41,841 bases of DNA. Source: a virus. Both the position numbers and the translations under genes were made by a program. Position 1 is the stretch's first letter. Every line of letters starts with the position of its first letter. This document shows positions 12,596 to 19,850 of the stretch, piece by piece. The notes under the pieces are model-generated. The model was not told where the DNA came from. It ran no database searches and saw only the letters and a list, made by a program, of their open reading frames with translations. The stretch is taken from IMG/VR virus record IMGVR_UViG_3300032087_003603, positions 1-41,841 of that record; one strand, 5' to 3'.

Positions 12596-12796
12596 TTAAA
12601 TTTTAGAGCTTGAACAATTGGAAAAGGTAAATTCACCCTTTTGGGTCAATTGCAAGTCAATTCCGAATGTTGAACAATGAACTCTAGTTGCACGCTCAGC
12701 ATCGAAAGAATCGAAAGCACGAACGATAAATTCCCGTTCGGTCAATTCGCCGTTTTCCAAAATTAGGGTTTGCACCTTGTAGAATCTATTAACCAT
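12596..12796 (-). CDS. Hypothetical protein, 66 aa; first gene of operon E1
   Basis: An unrecognised small protein (MVNRFYKVQTLILENGELTE at the start). Three in-frame ATGs are possible (12829, 12805, 12796). I favour 12796 because GGAG lies 10 bases before it. Directly upstream, CTCCA-GTTTTT-TGGAG forms a small hairpin that includes this ribosome site and might control it. The leader from the E1 promoter would be about 700 nt. Confidence 0.55.
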   Translation of the reverse strand: MVNRFYKVQTLILENGELTEREFIVRAFDSFDAERATRVHCSTFGIDLQLTQKGEFTFSNCSSSKI

Positions 12797-12899
12797 CTTG
12801 TTCATACTCCAAAAACTGGAGCAATTCATGGAAAGTGTCGAGAAAAATCTGAATTTATTTTCTCAAGGCGTGGCAATGACCGTTTTCACCCTTTGATTA

Positions 12900-13110
12900 G
12901 CTAGCAATGGCAACGCAACGTATCAATGGATCAAGATGCGTTGATACGATGAGCTTTCCTATGGTGGCTATAGCAACGCAACGCAACGAACAACCAATTG
13001 TCTTGACGTCAAGGGGCCAGGGGTAAATCACCCCCGGTACCCAAGCCGGGGTGGGGGGGACGACGGGCCAGACAGGGCAGGGCATGGTACCTATCCCCCA
13101 CGCAAGCAAC
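12900..13110. other. Candidate replication origin: iterons and palindromes
   Basis: CAACGCAACG occurs at 12911-12920 and, extended by one unit, at 12974-12988; TGCGTTG in the opposite orientation is at 12937-12943. Arms CGTATCAA (12919-12926) and TTGATACG (12941-12948) form a hairpin. CTTGACGTCAAG (13002-13013) is a perfect palindrome. Arms CACCCCCGG and CCGGGGTG (13029-13053) form a GC-rich stem. No convincing gene covers this stretch. Such clustering in the divergent control region is typical of an origin or a regulator array; no DnaA box is clear. Confidence 0.4.
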
Positions 13111-13184
13111 GATTTGTGAATAGTCCAATTCGCATTGTTTGTGCTTGTTTTTGATGGAGGTAATAGATCCTGTTATCTGGACAC

Positions 13185-13216
13185 AATAAGCCCTCAGTGA
13201 AGAGAGCTTATTTTTT
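13185..13216 (+). terminator. Terminator-like hairpin, plus direction
   Basis: Arms AATAAGC (13185-13191) and GCTTATT (13206-13212) with an inner CTC/GAG pair are followed by a T-run to 13216. No plus-strand gene precedes it, so it either protects the early region from rightward transcription or ends a small plus-strand RNA. Confidence 0.55.
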
Positions 13217-13500
13217 AGTGTTGTCTAAGTGGAGTACAATGAGTCCTATGGTTAGAGCTGTTCACTCGGATGCGCTAGGTACGTGCTAATTACGCATTTA
13301 TCCGAACTAAGCCGCGACATTAAGTCGCCACGTTTTATTGTTCCCCCGTGGGCTGATGTGGGGGCAACCTATGTCCCTTGTACCGTTTCGGTACGCCTGA
13401 TTTAAAGGTCGAGGGTAATTTAGCGTCCGTGTGCTGATGTATGTCTTGTTGCCTCAGCCAGCGAGTCACAGAATAGTCCGGACGCAGTTGTTCTTTTGAT
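13217..13500 (-). ncRNA. Structured non-coding region, start of operon E1 transcript
   Basis: No gene is visible. Five inverted repeats follow one another: TCGGAT/ATCCGA (13266-13305), GCGAC/GTCGC (13314-13328), CCCCC/GGGGG (13343-13364), GTACC/GGTAC (13380-13394) and GCGTCCG/CGGACGC (13423-13485). The promoter at 13508-13536 would transcribe it from its right end. It resembles no RNA family I can name. It may be a long regulatory leader, a stand-alone small RNA or part of the origin. Confidence 0.45.
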
Positions 13501-13507
13501 GCCGCAC

Positions 13508-13536
13508 ATTATAACAAAAACAAACTCACTTGTCAA
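13508..13536 (-). promoter_or_regulatory. Main early promoter (operon E1), consensus sigma-70 type
   Basis: On the minus strand TTGACA (13536-13531) and TATAAT (13513-13508) are separated by exactly 17 bases, with GTTATAATG as in the late promoters. It faces away from the late promoter at 13614. Transcription would start near 13501. Confidence 0.8.
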
Positions 13537-13613
13537 GAATAAAATTGTTCTGTTGATAAAAAATAGGATAACTAATATAGATCATAAGATTTGCTAATAC
13601 TGTTATAAAAGTC

Positions 13614-13642
13614 TTGACTTGTGAGCCGGTTTCTGTTATAAT
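13614..13642 (+). promoter_or_regulatory. Late promoter 1, sigma-70 type
   Basis: TTGACT, 17 bases, TATAAT. The -35 box overlaps no gene. The transcript would start near 13649, giving a leader of about 13 nt before the HNH gene. It drives the terminase block. Confidence 0.75.
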
Positions 13643-13661
13643 GCTTTCTGCATTAAATAAT

Positions 13662-14279
13662 ATGGAATTGCGTCACTACACTTTCAAGCAGGTTATTAAC
13701 CTAAAAAAGCAAACCAGTCTTCCAAGGGGAACATTTAAAAATGGCGACAAGCATCCGTGGCTCCCCGGTTTGTACTATAGGGAGTATGGGGATGAGAAGG
13801 AGATTTGGACCCAAAATCCAAACGCCTCAAGGAGAGTCTCCCCCAGAAAGCAGAAACCATTGACCCAGGAGCTTCGAGACCGGAAGAGGGAGTACAACAA
13901 AAAATACCAACGAGAAAACAGGGAGCAAATTGCTGCCCAATCAAAAAGACGGTGGGAAGTCAATGGCAAGGATTATCTTAAAAAAAGACAAGAGAGGCAT
14001 GGGGCTAAGCTGGCTGCTGAGGCAAGCGAAAAACGTGCTGCTAAACATTCTGACATCAAAGAATTGTCACCGAATGAGAACTTAATGGTAAATCACTATT
14101 ACAAGTCTTGCAACAGGTTGAATAAAATCTTCGGCGGTACGGTGTGGCACGTAGATCACACTGTCCCCCTGAGCCTTGGCGGGAAACATCACCCATCAAA
14201 TCTTCAAGTAGTTCCGGCTAAGTGGAACCTTAAGAAGAATAAATTTCACAGCAAGGAATGGGAGGTTCCCTTCGTATGA
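13662..14279 (+). CDS. HNH endonuclease, paralogue of 22335-22886
   Basis: A basic protein of 205 residues. The C-terminal part holds the nuclease core VDHTVPLSLGGKHHPSNLQVVP and ends with WEVPFV. The same C-terminal block recurs in the protein at 22335-22886 with conservative changes. The middle is very rich in Lys, Arg and Glu (likely a helical DNA-binding arm). I start at the ATG at 13662, which lies just after the promoter; upstream frames fall inside the promoter boxes. It is the first gene of the late arm and is coupled to the next gene by ATGA. Confidence 0.8.
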   Translation: MELRHYTFKQVINLKKQTSLPRGTFKNGDKHPWLPGLYYREYGDEKEIWTQNPNASRRVSPRKQKPLTQELRDRKREYNKKYQRENREQIAAQSKRRWEVNGKDYLKKRQERHGAKLAAEASEKRAAKHSDIKELSPNENLMVNHYYKSCNRLNKIFGGTVWHVDHTVPLSLGGKHHPSNLQVVPAKWNLKKNKFHSKEWEVPFV

Positions 14280-14494
14280 CCGAATCGGAAGACGACAAGT
14301 TTAGGATTTTGGAAAGACTTATCTATCTCGATGGCGGTGTTCACCCGATCACGGGCAAGCAGGTAATTCCAAAGCAACTATGGCTCATCCTAATTGACGA
14401 CGAGTTGAGGAGTTTGAATGGGGTGGCTCGATTTGATACATGGGACAAGATGGGTTGGTGCAAGGCTCCAGTAAAGGATGAAGCTAATACTTAA
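14276..14494 (+). CDS. Hypothetical protein, 72 aa
   Basis: A small protein (MTESEDDKFRILERLIYLDG at the start) that I do not recognise. It contains VHPITGKQVIPKQLW and ends in a hydrophilic tail. ATG overlaps the HNH stop as ATGA, and its own end overlaps the next gene by 17 bases, so it belongs to the terminase-side operon. Confidence 0.6.
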   Translation: MTESEDDKFRILERLIYLDGGVHPITGKQVIPKQLWLILIDDELRSLNGVARFDTWDKMGWCKAPVKDEANT

Positions 14495-14843
14495 ACCAAA
14501 CACCTATCCCATTGTCTTTGTGGTTTGGGGCGGTCATTCCGATTTCAAGAGCTTCTTTAAGGAGATTGAGGACTTGGGTGTTGGTCCATCAGAAATTTCG
14601 GAGTCGCTAACCCCTATGTTGAATGACATTGACCACGTTGCTGGGTTTAGGCTCAACTTTGGATATGTCCAGGCCATTTGGGTTAAGGATCGTTTGATGT
14701 GGAAGACGGTGGACACTTACGCTCACGAGGTGCTTCATGCGGTGTGGGCGGCAATGCACTTCCTTGAGATTGAAGACGAGGAGGCCCATTGCTACATGGT
14801 TGACTATTTAATGAGGGAAATTGCGTCCACTAAGCAGAAATGA
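14478..14843 (+). CDS. Small HExxH putative zinc metalloprotein
   Basis: A protein of 121 residues with a HEVLH motif at 83-87 followed 14-15 residues later by Glu101/Glu102, a plausible third zinc ligand as in gluzincin-type minimal peptidases. It has a beta-rich first half and no signal peptide or membrane helix. It is directly upstream of TerL and coupled to it by ATGA. Possible roles are a protease in capsid maturation or a host-directed protease; the context favours a packaging or assembly role. No family name is certain. Confidence 0.55.
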   Translation: MKLILKPNTYPIVFVVWGGHSDFKSFFKEIEDLGVGPSEISESLTPMLNDIDHVAGFRLNFGYVQAIWVKDRLMWKTVDTYAHEVLHAVWAAMHFLEIEDEEAHCYMVDYLMREIASTKQK

Positions 14844-16402
14844 ACACACAGGGGATAGAGAAGGTTAGGGATATTATGTCCCAGCCGATTAGCGAGGAAG
14901 TGTTTTCTGATCCAATTTGGAGGATTGGAAACCTCTACACTTGCATCACCAAGGAAGGGGTTGAGGTGGTGTTCAGTCCCAATGACGCCCAGTGTGACGT
15001 ACTGAGCGAGGTGTTCCTCAAGGGGCACAGGCGTGTGTTAATTCTGAAGGCTAGGCAGCTTGGAATGTCTACGCTAATAGCCATTATCGGGTTGGACTAC
15101 GTGCTAACCCATGAGAACAGCACCTTTAACATTCAGTCTCACAATGACGAGGCCGCGAAGGACTTGCTTAGGGAGAAGGTTATACAGCCGTTCAATCAGT
15201 TGGACGACAGCTTAAAGGCAACTGTTGACGTAGTTAATAGCAACTTGAACGAGTTGGTGTTTAGTCCTGTATGGAAGATTAGGTCAAAGGTTAAGATTAG
15301 GGGTGGAACCAGTCAGGTGTTGCACATCTCAGAGTGGGGCAAGGTTGCGGCCAAGGACCCGATTAGGTCTGAGGAAATTCTAACTGGAGCGATGCCAACT
15401 GCCGGGGACGGTGCCATTGTTTTCATTGAGTCTACGTATGAAGGTGGTCAGGCGGGTCACTTCTACAACCAGGTAGTCCAGGCAATGAACACCACTGACA
15501 AGCACCGGACCAAGATGGATTTCAAGTTTTTGTTCTATCCTTGGTTTGACGAGGGTCGGTACAGGATGGTTGGCAGCGAGCAGCTTTTAAGTCAGAGCAC
15601 AATAGACTACTTTATTGAGCTTGAGCAAAAGCTGGACAGGAAGTTTGACCTGGAGCAAAAGATTTGGTGGCAGAAGCAGAGTGAGTTGCTTGGCATCTTT
15701 ATGGGCCGCGAGTATCCTTCTACACCGGAGGAGGCAATGGCCGCTCCTGTTGAGGGGGCGATATACGCTGATGTATTGGAGATTGTCAGGAGGAAGGGCC
15801 AGTTCAGGAATGACTTGCCAGTTGCGAAGGACGTTCCGATATGGGCGGTGTGGGATTTGGGTTTCCGTGACTACACGGCTATATGGCTTGTCCAGTGGGA
15901 CGGCATTGCCCTTAAGTGGCTATGGTTTACGCAGGGGAGCCAGAAGCAGACCAGTGAGTATGTTGCGGAGCTGAGTCGCAGTGGCTACAAGATTTACGGA
16001 CACATCCTGCCTCACGATGCTGCCTACATGGACAAGACGGGCACAAGGAACTACGTCATGGAACTTAGGCGATGCGGGGGCGAGAACATAAAGGTGGTGC
16101 CTAGAACCAAGGATGTGTGGAAGGGCATTAACGATTTGCGATCACTGCTGCACAAGTCCTACTTCTATCGCCCCAACATGGAGGATGGTTTAAAGATGCT
16201 GCAACAGTATAGGGCAAAGAAGGATGACAGTGCTGGCATCATAGGGACGGTGCCTGTTCACGACTTCACTTCTCACGCAGCGGATGCGGCTAGGTATGTT
16301 GCCGAGGGAATAGAGCACGGGCTTCTGTCTACCCAAGTTGGGTGGTCGGATAACAGGATAAGCTCGCCAGTGCAAATTGAGGAACCGTCAAACGGCTTTT
16401 AG
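14840..16402 (+). CDS. terL: Terminase large subunit (TerL)
   Basis: A 520-residue ATPase-nuclease that pumps DNA into the procapsid. The ATPase has a Walker A-like KARQLGMST at 70-78, a Walker B-like block LHISEW at 161-166 and a coupling motif IVFIESTYEGG at 193-203. The RNase H-like nuclease has acidic residues Asp339 (AVWDLGFRD), Asp393 (HDAAYMD) and Asp482 (SHAADAARY). Length is normal for the family. The ATG overlaps the stop of the HExxH gene. TerS follows rather than precedes it. Confidence 0.92.
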   Translation: MNTQGIEKVRDIMSQPISEEVFSDPIWRIGNLYTCITKEGVEVVFSPNDAQCDVLSEVFLKGHRRVLILKARQLGMSTLIAIIGLDYVLTHENSTFNIQSHNDEAAKDLLREKVIQPFNQLDDSLKATVDVVNSNLNELVFSPVWKIRSKVKIRGGTSQVLHISEWGKVAAKDPIRSEEILTGAMPTAGDGAIVFIESTYEGGQAGHFYNQVVQAMNTTDKHRTKMDFKFLFYPWFDEGRYRMVGSEQLLSQSTIDYFIELEQKLDRKFDLEQKIWWQKQSELLGIFMGREYPSTPEEAMAAPVEGAIYADVLEIVRRKGQFRNDLPVAKDVPIWAVWDLGFRDYTAIWLVQWDGIALKWLWFTQGSQKQTSEYVAELSRSGYKIYGHILPHDAAYMDKTGTRNYVMELRRCGGENIKVVPRTKDVWKGINDLRSLLHKSYFYRPNMEDGLKMLQQYRAKKDDSAGIIGTVPVHDFTSHAADAARYVAEGIEHGLLSTQVGWSDNRISSPVQIEEPSNGF

Positions 16403-16414
16403 TGTCTTAGTTCA

Positions 16415-16780
16415 ATGACAAACATAAGAGAAATAAAGGAAGAGGACGTGGAGCCACTGATAAAGCTTGCCCAAAGTCAGGGGCACGGTCTTTGGAGGCC
16501 CACGGACATAATAGAAATTGACGGAGAGGTGCGTGGAAGCATTTCTGTAGGCGGCGTCCCGCTTGTCACAATGTTCATGGACAATCAGGTTAAAAACCCC
16601 GTAGCCCTAATGCGTGTGTTTAGAAAGAGTGAGCAAATAGTAAAGGAAAGAGGTTTTATGGATGCCCTTGTTTGCTGCAACGAGGACAGCCCAATCTTTA
16701 GGTTTATGCCAAAGTTTAACCTTACACCGTATCAATCGGTTTTGTGGTACAAAAGCTTAGAAGAAAATGGGCAAGCATAA
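16415..16780 (+). CDS. GNAT-like acetyltransferase-fold protein
   Basis: A protein of 121 residues that begins MTNIREIKEEDVEPLIKLAQ, a typical first strand and helix of a GNAT fold, and ends with a FRFMPKFNLTPYQSVLWYKSL segment. It is short for a full enzyme and the acetyl-CoA loop is not obvious. Podoviruses of the T7 group encode a GNAT-like protein (gp13/DUF2833) in the structural region, so a virion-assembly role is possible. No clear ribosome site precedes the start. Confidence 0.5.
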   Translation: MTNIREIKEEDVEPLIKLAQSQGHGLWRPTDIIEIDGEVRGSISVGGVPLVTMFMDNQVKNPVALMRVFRKSEQIVKERGFMDALVCCNEDSPIFRFMPKFNLTPYQSVLWYKSLEENGQA

Positions 16781-17234
16781 TAGATTTACGGAAGACAAGT
16801 ATGCGGAGTACGCTCTTCGCATCCACAAGAAGGACGCATCTCAGACAATCCCCAAGATTGCGGCTGCGGTCTTTGGTGTGAGCTTCAGCTATGCCAAGCA
16901 GAAGGCGTGGGAATGGATGAAACACGCTTCATACTTGAGGGAAAAGGACAGGCTTGAGCAACTGGACATGGCCAGTGATCCAATGACCAAGGATGAGAAG
17001 CTGATCCAGAACCGCATACTAATTGACGAGTCCTATCGAACAAGGGACAAGGATGCGTACATACGGCTGGTCAGGATGGACAATGAGATGCAGGGGCACA
17101 CCCGGTCTGACGAGCAGGGGGATGTAAAGCTGCAACAGGGAAGTGCCCTCATTGGTGAACTGGTCAAGCAACTCAGGGAAAAGAACAAGGGATTAAAGAT
17201 GGCCGACAAGGTTGTGGATGTCATTGAACAGTGA
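16767..17234 (+). CDS. terS: Putative terminase small subunit (TerS)
   Basis: A 155-residue helical protein. The N-terminus (FTEDKYAEYALRIHKKD, then IPKIAAAVFGVSFSYAKQKAWEW) can form a helix-turn-helix. The centre (DESYRTRDKDAYIRLVRMDNEMQGHTR) resembles the oligomerisation helices of TerS, and the tail is a charged helix. It would recognise the packaging site and stimulate TerL. It overlaps the GNAT-like gene by 14 bases. It is assigned by fold pattern and position between TerL and portal. Confidence 0.6.
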   Translation: MGKHNRFTEDKYAEYALRIHKKDASQTIPKIAAAVFGVSFSYAKQKAWEWMKHASYLREKDRLEQLDMASDPMTKDEKLIQNRILIDESYRTRDKDAYIRLVRMDNEMQGHTRSDEQGDVKLQQGSALIGELVKQLREKNKGLKMADKVVDVIEQ

Positions 17235-17251
17235 GTTTTTTAAGAAAAAGC

Positions 17252-17280
17252 TTGACATTTTAATCCCAATCTGTTATAAT
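17252..17280 (+). promoter_or_regulatory. Late promoter 2, consensus sigma-70 type
   Basis: TTGACA, 17 bases, TATAAT. A start near 17288 would leave only a few bases before the ATG at 17291, so the first transcript product may be leaderless. Confidence 0.85.
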
Positions 17281-17290
17281 GTCGGGCAAC

Positions 17291-17521
17291 ATGTGTGATC
17301 CAGTTACAGCAGCATTGATAGCAACGACGGTTACGGGAGTTGGAACAGCGGCGGCAATGAAGAAGATGGCCCCCAAAGCTCCCGCTGTGCCAACCAAAAT
17401 TAGTCCACCCCCAACTGCCATATCCGCAGGTGAGCAGGGGAAGAAGTCGTCTGGCGATGAGCCCGTGGATTTGCTTAGTACAATTATAGCGGGTTCAGGT
17501 AGGAAAAACAAATTAGGATGA
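17291..17521 (+). CDS. Small virion-associated protein candidate, 76 aa
   Basis: Starts MCDPVTAALIATTVTGVGTA, a short hydrophobic Ala/Thr/Gly helix, followed by a Pro-rich linker and a basic end. The MCDP-type start followed by an Ala/Gly helix is seen in phage internal virion proteins, so it may be a membrane-active virion peptide. I start at 17291 because an ATG at 17279 lies within the -10 box. Its stop overlaps the portal start (ATGA). Confidence 0.5.
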   Translation: MCDPVTAALIATTVTGVGTAAAMKKMAPKAPAVPTKISPPPTAISAGEQGKKSSGDEPVDLLSTIIAGSGRKNKLG

Positions 17522-19170
17522 GTGAACAAAGAGCGAGAGCAATATTGGCAGACTTTGAAGATTTTCCAGAAATGGAAAAGTGGAAGTCGTATGCTAACAA
17601 CATAGCCATATACGGCGAGGAACGCAAGTCGGGACAGATTGGTGGACGCACTGCGGGACAGGTTGACAGCACTCGCATATTTGACACCACGTTCCGCGAG
17701 GCACTTGAGGTTTTTAGTGCTGGCATAGTTTCCGACCTGACGCCCCAGAGTGAGCGTTGGCTTGAGTTGGAGTCGCAGAGCTTTGACCCTGAGACGATAG
17801 AGAGCGAGCGTAACTTCTACAACGCAGCATCAGACCGCATCCGCACCCGCATAGGCCAGTCCAACTTCTATCGTGCATTCCACGAGGCAGTGCACAGCGG
17901 CGGCATGTTTGGCACATTCTGCCTTGCAATGCTTCCCAGCAGGAAGAGAGCCTTTAATTTCACAGAGATTCCCTTTGGCAAGTTTAGGTTCAGGGAAGAC
18001 GAGGACGGCTACGCAACTACGGTGTTCCACGAATGGGACGAGAAGACGGCAGAACAAATAGCCGCATACTTCCAAGACGACATTGACAATGGTCGCGTGG
18101 AGCTGCCGGATCAGATGATCGAGGCATTAACCAGCGACTCCCCCACCGCTCGCAACAAGAAGTTTACAGTCGTCCACATGGTTCGCCCACGGAAGGGGGC
18201 CGAGGGAAACATACCCGCAGCCCCAGAGAACCGACCGTTTGAATCAATTTACATTTGCAAGGAAACATGCAGTGTGCTGCTCGACAATGATGGACTGTAC
18301 TACCAGCCATACATTATCACCCGCATACTTAAAAGCAGACATGACGCTGGCTTTGGAAGATCTCCAGGCACGCAGTCCTATCCTACCGTTCGGGTTCTTA
18401 ACCGTGCGGTTCGGGACATTAGTGTTGCTGTAGAGAAGGGTGTTCGTCCTCCAATGCTGGTTCCCAAGGACAGCTCCTACCGCAAGGATGATCGTGCTGG
18501 TGGGGAGATTATGTTTGACCCGCATGTACCAAATGGCGTTCCGCAACCCTACGTGGTGCCGTTTGACATTAACAGCGTTGACTGGTTTATTCGCAGGCTG
18601 GAGGGTCAGATTAAGTCTGCATTCTTCAACGAGATGTTTAAGTTCTTTACACAGCAGGACATCGCGACAACCGAGAAGACGGCATTTGAGGTGCAGATGC
18701 AGGCAGAGGAACAGCTTAAGTTGTTCACCCCCATCTTCCAGAACATCGTAGACGAGTGCCTGAATCAGGTTATCGAGAACGTCTTCATCCAGATGTACCT
18801 AATTGGCGACTTCAACGACATCCTTGAGTCGGAGGGTCTTGATGAGGTTAGCAACTTTAGCGTTGTTTATAACAGCAGAATAGCTCTAGCTGTTAAATCT
18901 CAACGCACGCAGGGACTGGTCAGAGTTGCTCAGGCAGCCCAAATGATCGAGGCGTTTGTTCCGGGAGCCGGAGCAAGGTCGCTAGACTGGGAGCGTGGCC
19001 TGAAGGAGATTGCAATTAACTCCACGGTCCCTGCGGAACTTATAAATGACGATGCCACCATTGACCAGTTGAAAGACCGGGATCAGCAGATTGCCATGCT
19101 TACACAGCAGTTGCAGCAGTTGCAAATGGCGGGGCAAGCAGTTAGCCAGTTATCTGGCGTGGGTCAATAG
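17518..19170 (+). CDS. Portal / head-to-tail connector protein
   Basis: A 550-residue protein of the bacteriophage head-to-tail connector family found in podoviruses. Typical features are the N-terminal ALxEVFSAGIVSDLTPQSERW-like block at about 62-84, the ARNKKFTVVHMVRPR strand region near 221-235, a long helical stem region with EKTAFEVQMQAEEQLKLFTP near 385-405, and a Gln-rich C-terminal coiled coil. It forms the dodecameric ring for DNA entry and exit. Length fits the family. Preceded by the small virion protein, followed by a Bbp19-like gene. Confidence 0.88.
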   Translation: MSEQRARAILADFEDFPEMEKWKSYANNIAIYGEERKSGQIGGRTAGQVDSTRIFDTTFREALEVFSAGIVSDLTPQSERWLELESQSFDPETIESERNFYNAASDRIRTRIGQSNFYRAFHEAVHSGGMFGTFCLAMLPSRKRAFNFTEIPFGKFRFREDEDGYATTVFHEWDEKTAEQIAAYFQDDIDNGRVELPDQMIEALTSDSPTARNKKFTVVHMVRPRKGAEGNIPAAPENRPFESIYICKETCSVLLDNDGLYYQPYIITRILKSRHDAGFGRSPGTQSYPTVRVLNRAVRDISVAVEKGVRPPMLVPKDSSYRKDDRAGGEIMFDPHVPNGVPQPYVVPFDINSVDWFIRRLEGQIKSAFFNEMFKFFTQQDIATTEKTAFEVQMQAEEQLKLFTPIFQNIVDECLNQVIENVFIQMYLIGDFNDILESEGLDEVSNFSVVYNSRIALAVKSQRTQGLVRVAQAAQMIEAFVPGAGARSLDWERGLKEIAINSTVPAELINDDATIDQLKDRDQQIAMLTQQLQQLQMAGQAVSQLSGVGQ

Positions 19171-19173
19171 TTT

Positions 19174-19434
19174 ATGGAAAAGGGAGAGAAGGACATAATT
19201 AAGGCATATCAAGAATGCTTTAATAACGATTATGGGCAGACAGTGCTTGAGCATCTTCGGGAAATATCTCGTATGAACCGCTTTGACATTGATCCCAAAA
19301 TTGGCAATGATGAGCTTAGGAGTTATTACTTCCTTGGCCGCATCGTCAATTACATTGAGCACATGCGCTCTTTAGAGAATTTCGATAGACCTCATTCGGA
19401 CAATCCGTTTGGGATAATCACCAACGAAATATGA
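19174..19434 (+). CDS. Bbp19-like phage protein
   Basis: An 86-residue helical protein. The pattern CFNNDYGQTVLEHLREISRM, then LRSYYFLGRIVNYIEHM, fits the Bbp19 family (named from Bordetella phage BPP-1), which is found beside portal and scaffold genes. Its precise role in assembly is not established. It lies 3 bases after the portal stop and overlaps the next gene by ATGA. Confidence 0.6.
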   Translation: MEKGEKDIIKAYQECFNNDYGQTVLEHLREISRMNRFDIDPKIGNDELRSYYFLGRIVNYIEHMRSLENFDRPHSDNPFGIITNEI

Positions 19435-19850
19435 CAACTAAAAAAGCTGCAAAGAAGGTTACCAAGAAGGTAGCCTCTAAAACCATGCCCGAAGCCAAGG
19501 CCGAGGGAATTACGATAAAAGAAAGGTGCAAGCTGCCAATAGCGGAAGCTTATCCAGATGCACCTGGCTTAAAAACAAACTTGGGGGACAAGAACCCGGA
19601 CTTTGTTAGATGGCTGCATAAAACCCACCCTGAAGATTTTTCAATAAGGTTTGATGGTCGAAAGACAATCTTGGACTCCAAGAAGAAAAAGGGCGAGTTA
19701 TCCTTTACGAAGAAATGCGTAAAGGCTCAAATGGACGGGTTCAATGATGCTAGTTCAAGGAATGGCTACAAGGCCGAGGAGTATGGCTATGATGGCATCC
19801 TTGAGTGCGAATACCTTGTCGGGTATAAAAACGCAGGAGGAGTAGTATAA
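19431..19850 (+). CDS. Hypothetical basic protein, 139 aa
   Basis: A Lys/Ala-rich N-terminus (MTTKKAAKKVTKKVASKTMP) like a histone tail, followed by a globular part (NPDFVRWLHKTHPEDFSIRFD). I do not recognise it. Its position between Bbp19-like and scaffold genes suggests a head component or a DNA-contacting morphogenesis factor. It ends within the ribosome site and start of the scaffold gene. Confidence 0.6.
   Translation: MTTKKAAKKVTKKVASKTMPEAKAEGITIKERCKLPIAEAYPDAPGLKTNLGDKNPDFVRWLHKTHPEDFSIRFDGRKTILDSKKKKGELSFTKKCVKAQMDGFNDASSRNGYKAEEYGYDGILECEYLVGYKNAGGVV

Noticed and set aside
12897-13109. Minus-strand frame of 70 codons in the control region
   Set aside because: Its translation is Pro/Trp/Cys-rich and follows the iterons and GC-rich stem; it looks like a by-product of repeats, not a gene.
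13185-13500. tRNA, tmRNA or group I intron in the structured region
   Set aside because: No cloverleaf with T-loop GTTCGA-like sequence, no CCA end and no interrupted gene around it; the stems do not fit those folds.
1-13600. Lysogeny module
   Set aside because: No integrase, excisionase, CI-like repressor or attachment-site-like pair was seen, so a temperate life style is not supported.
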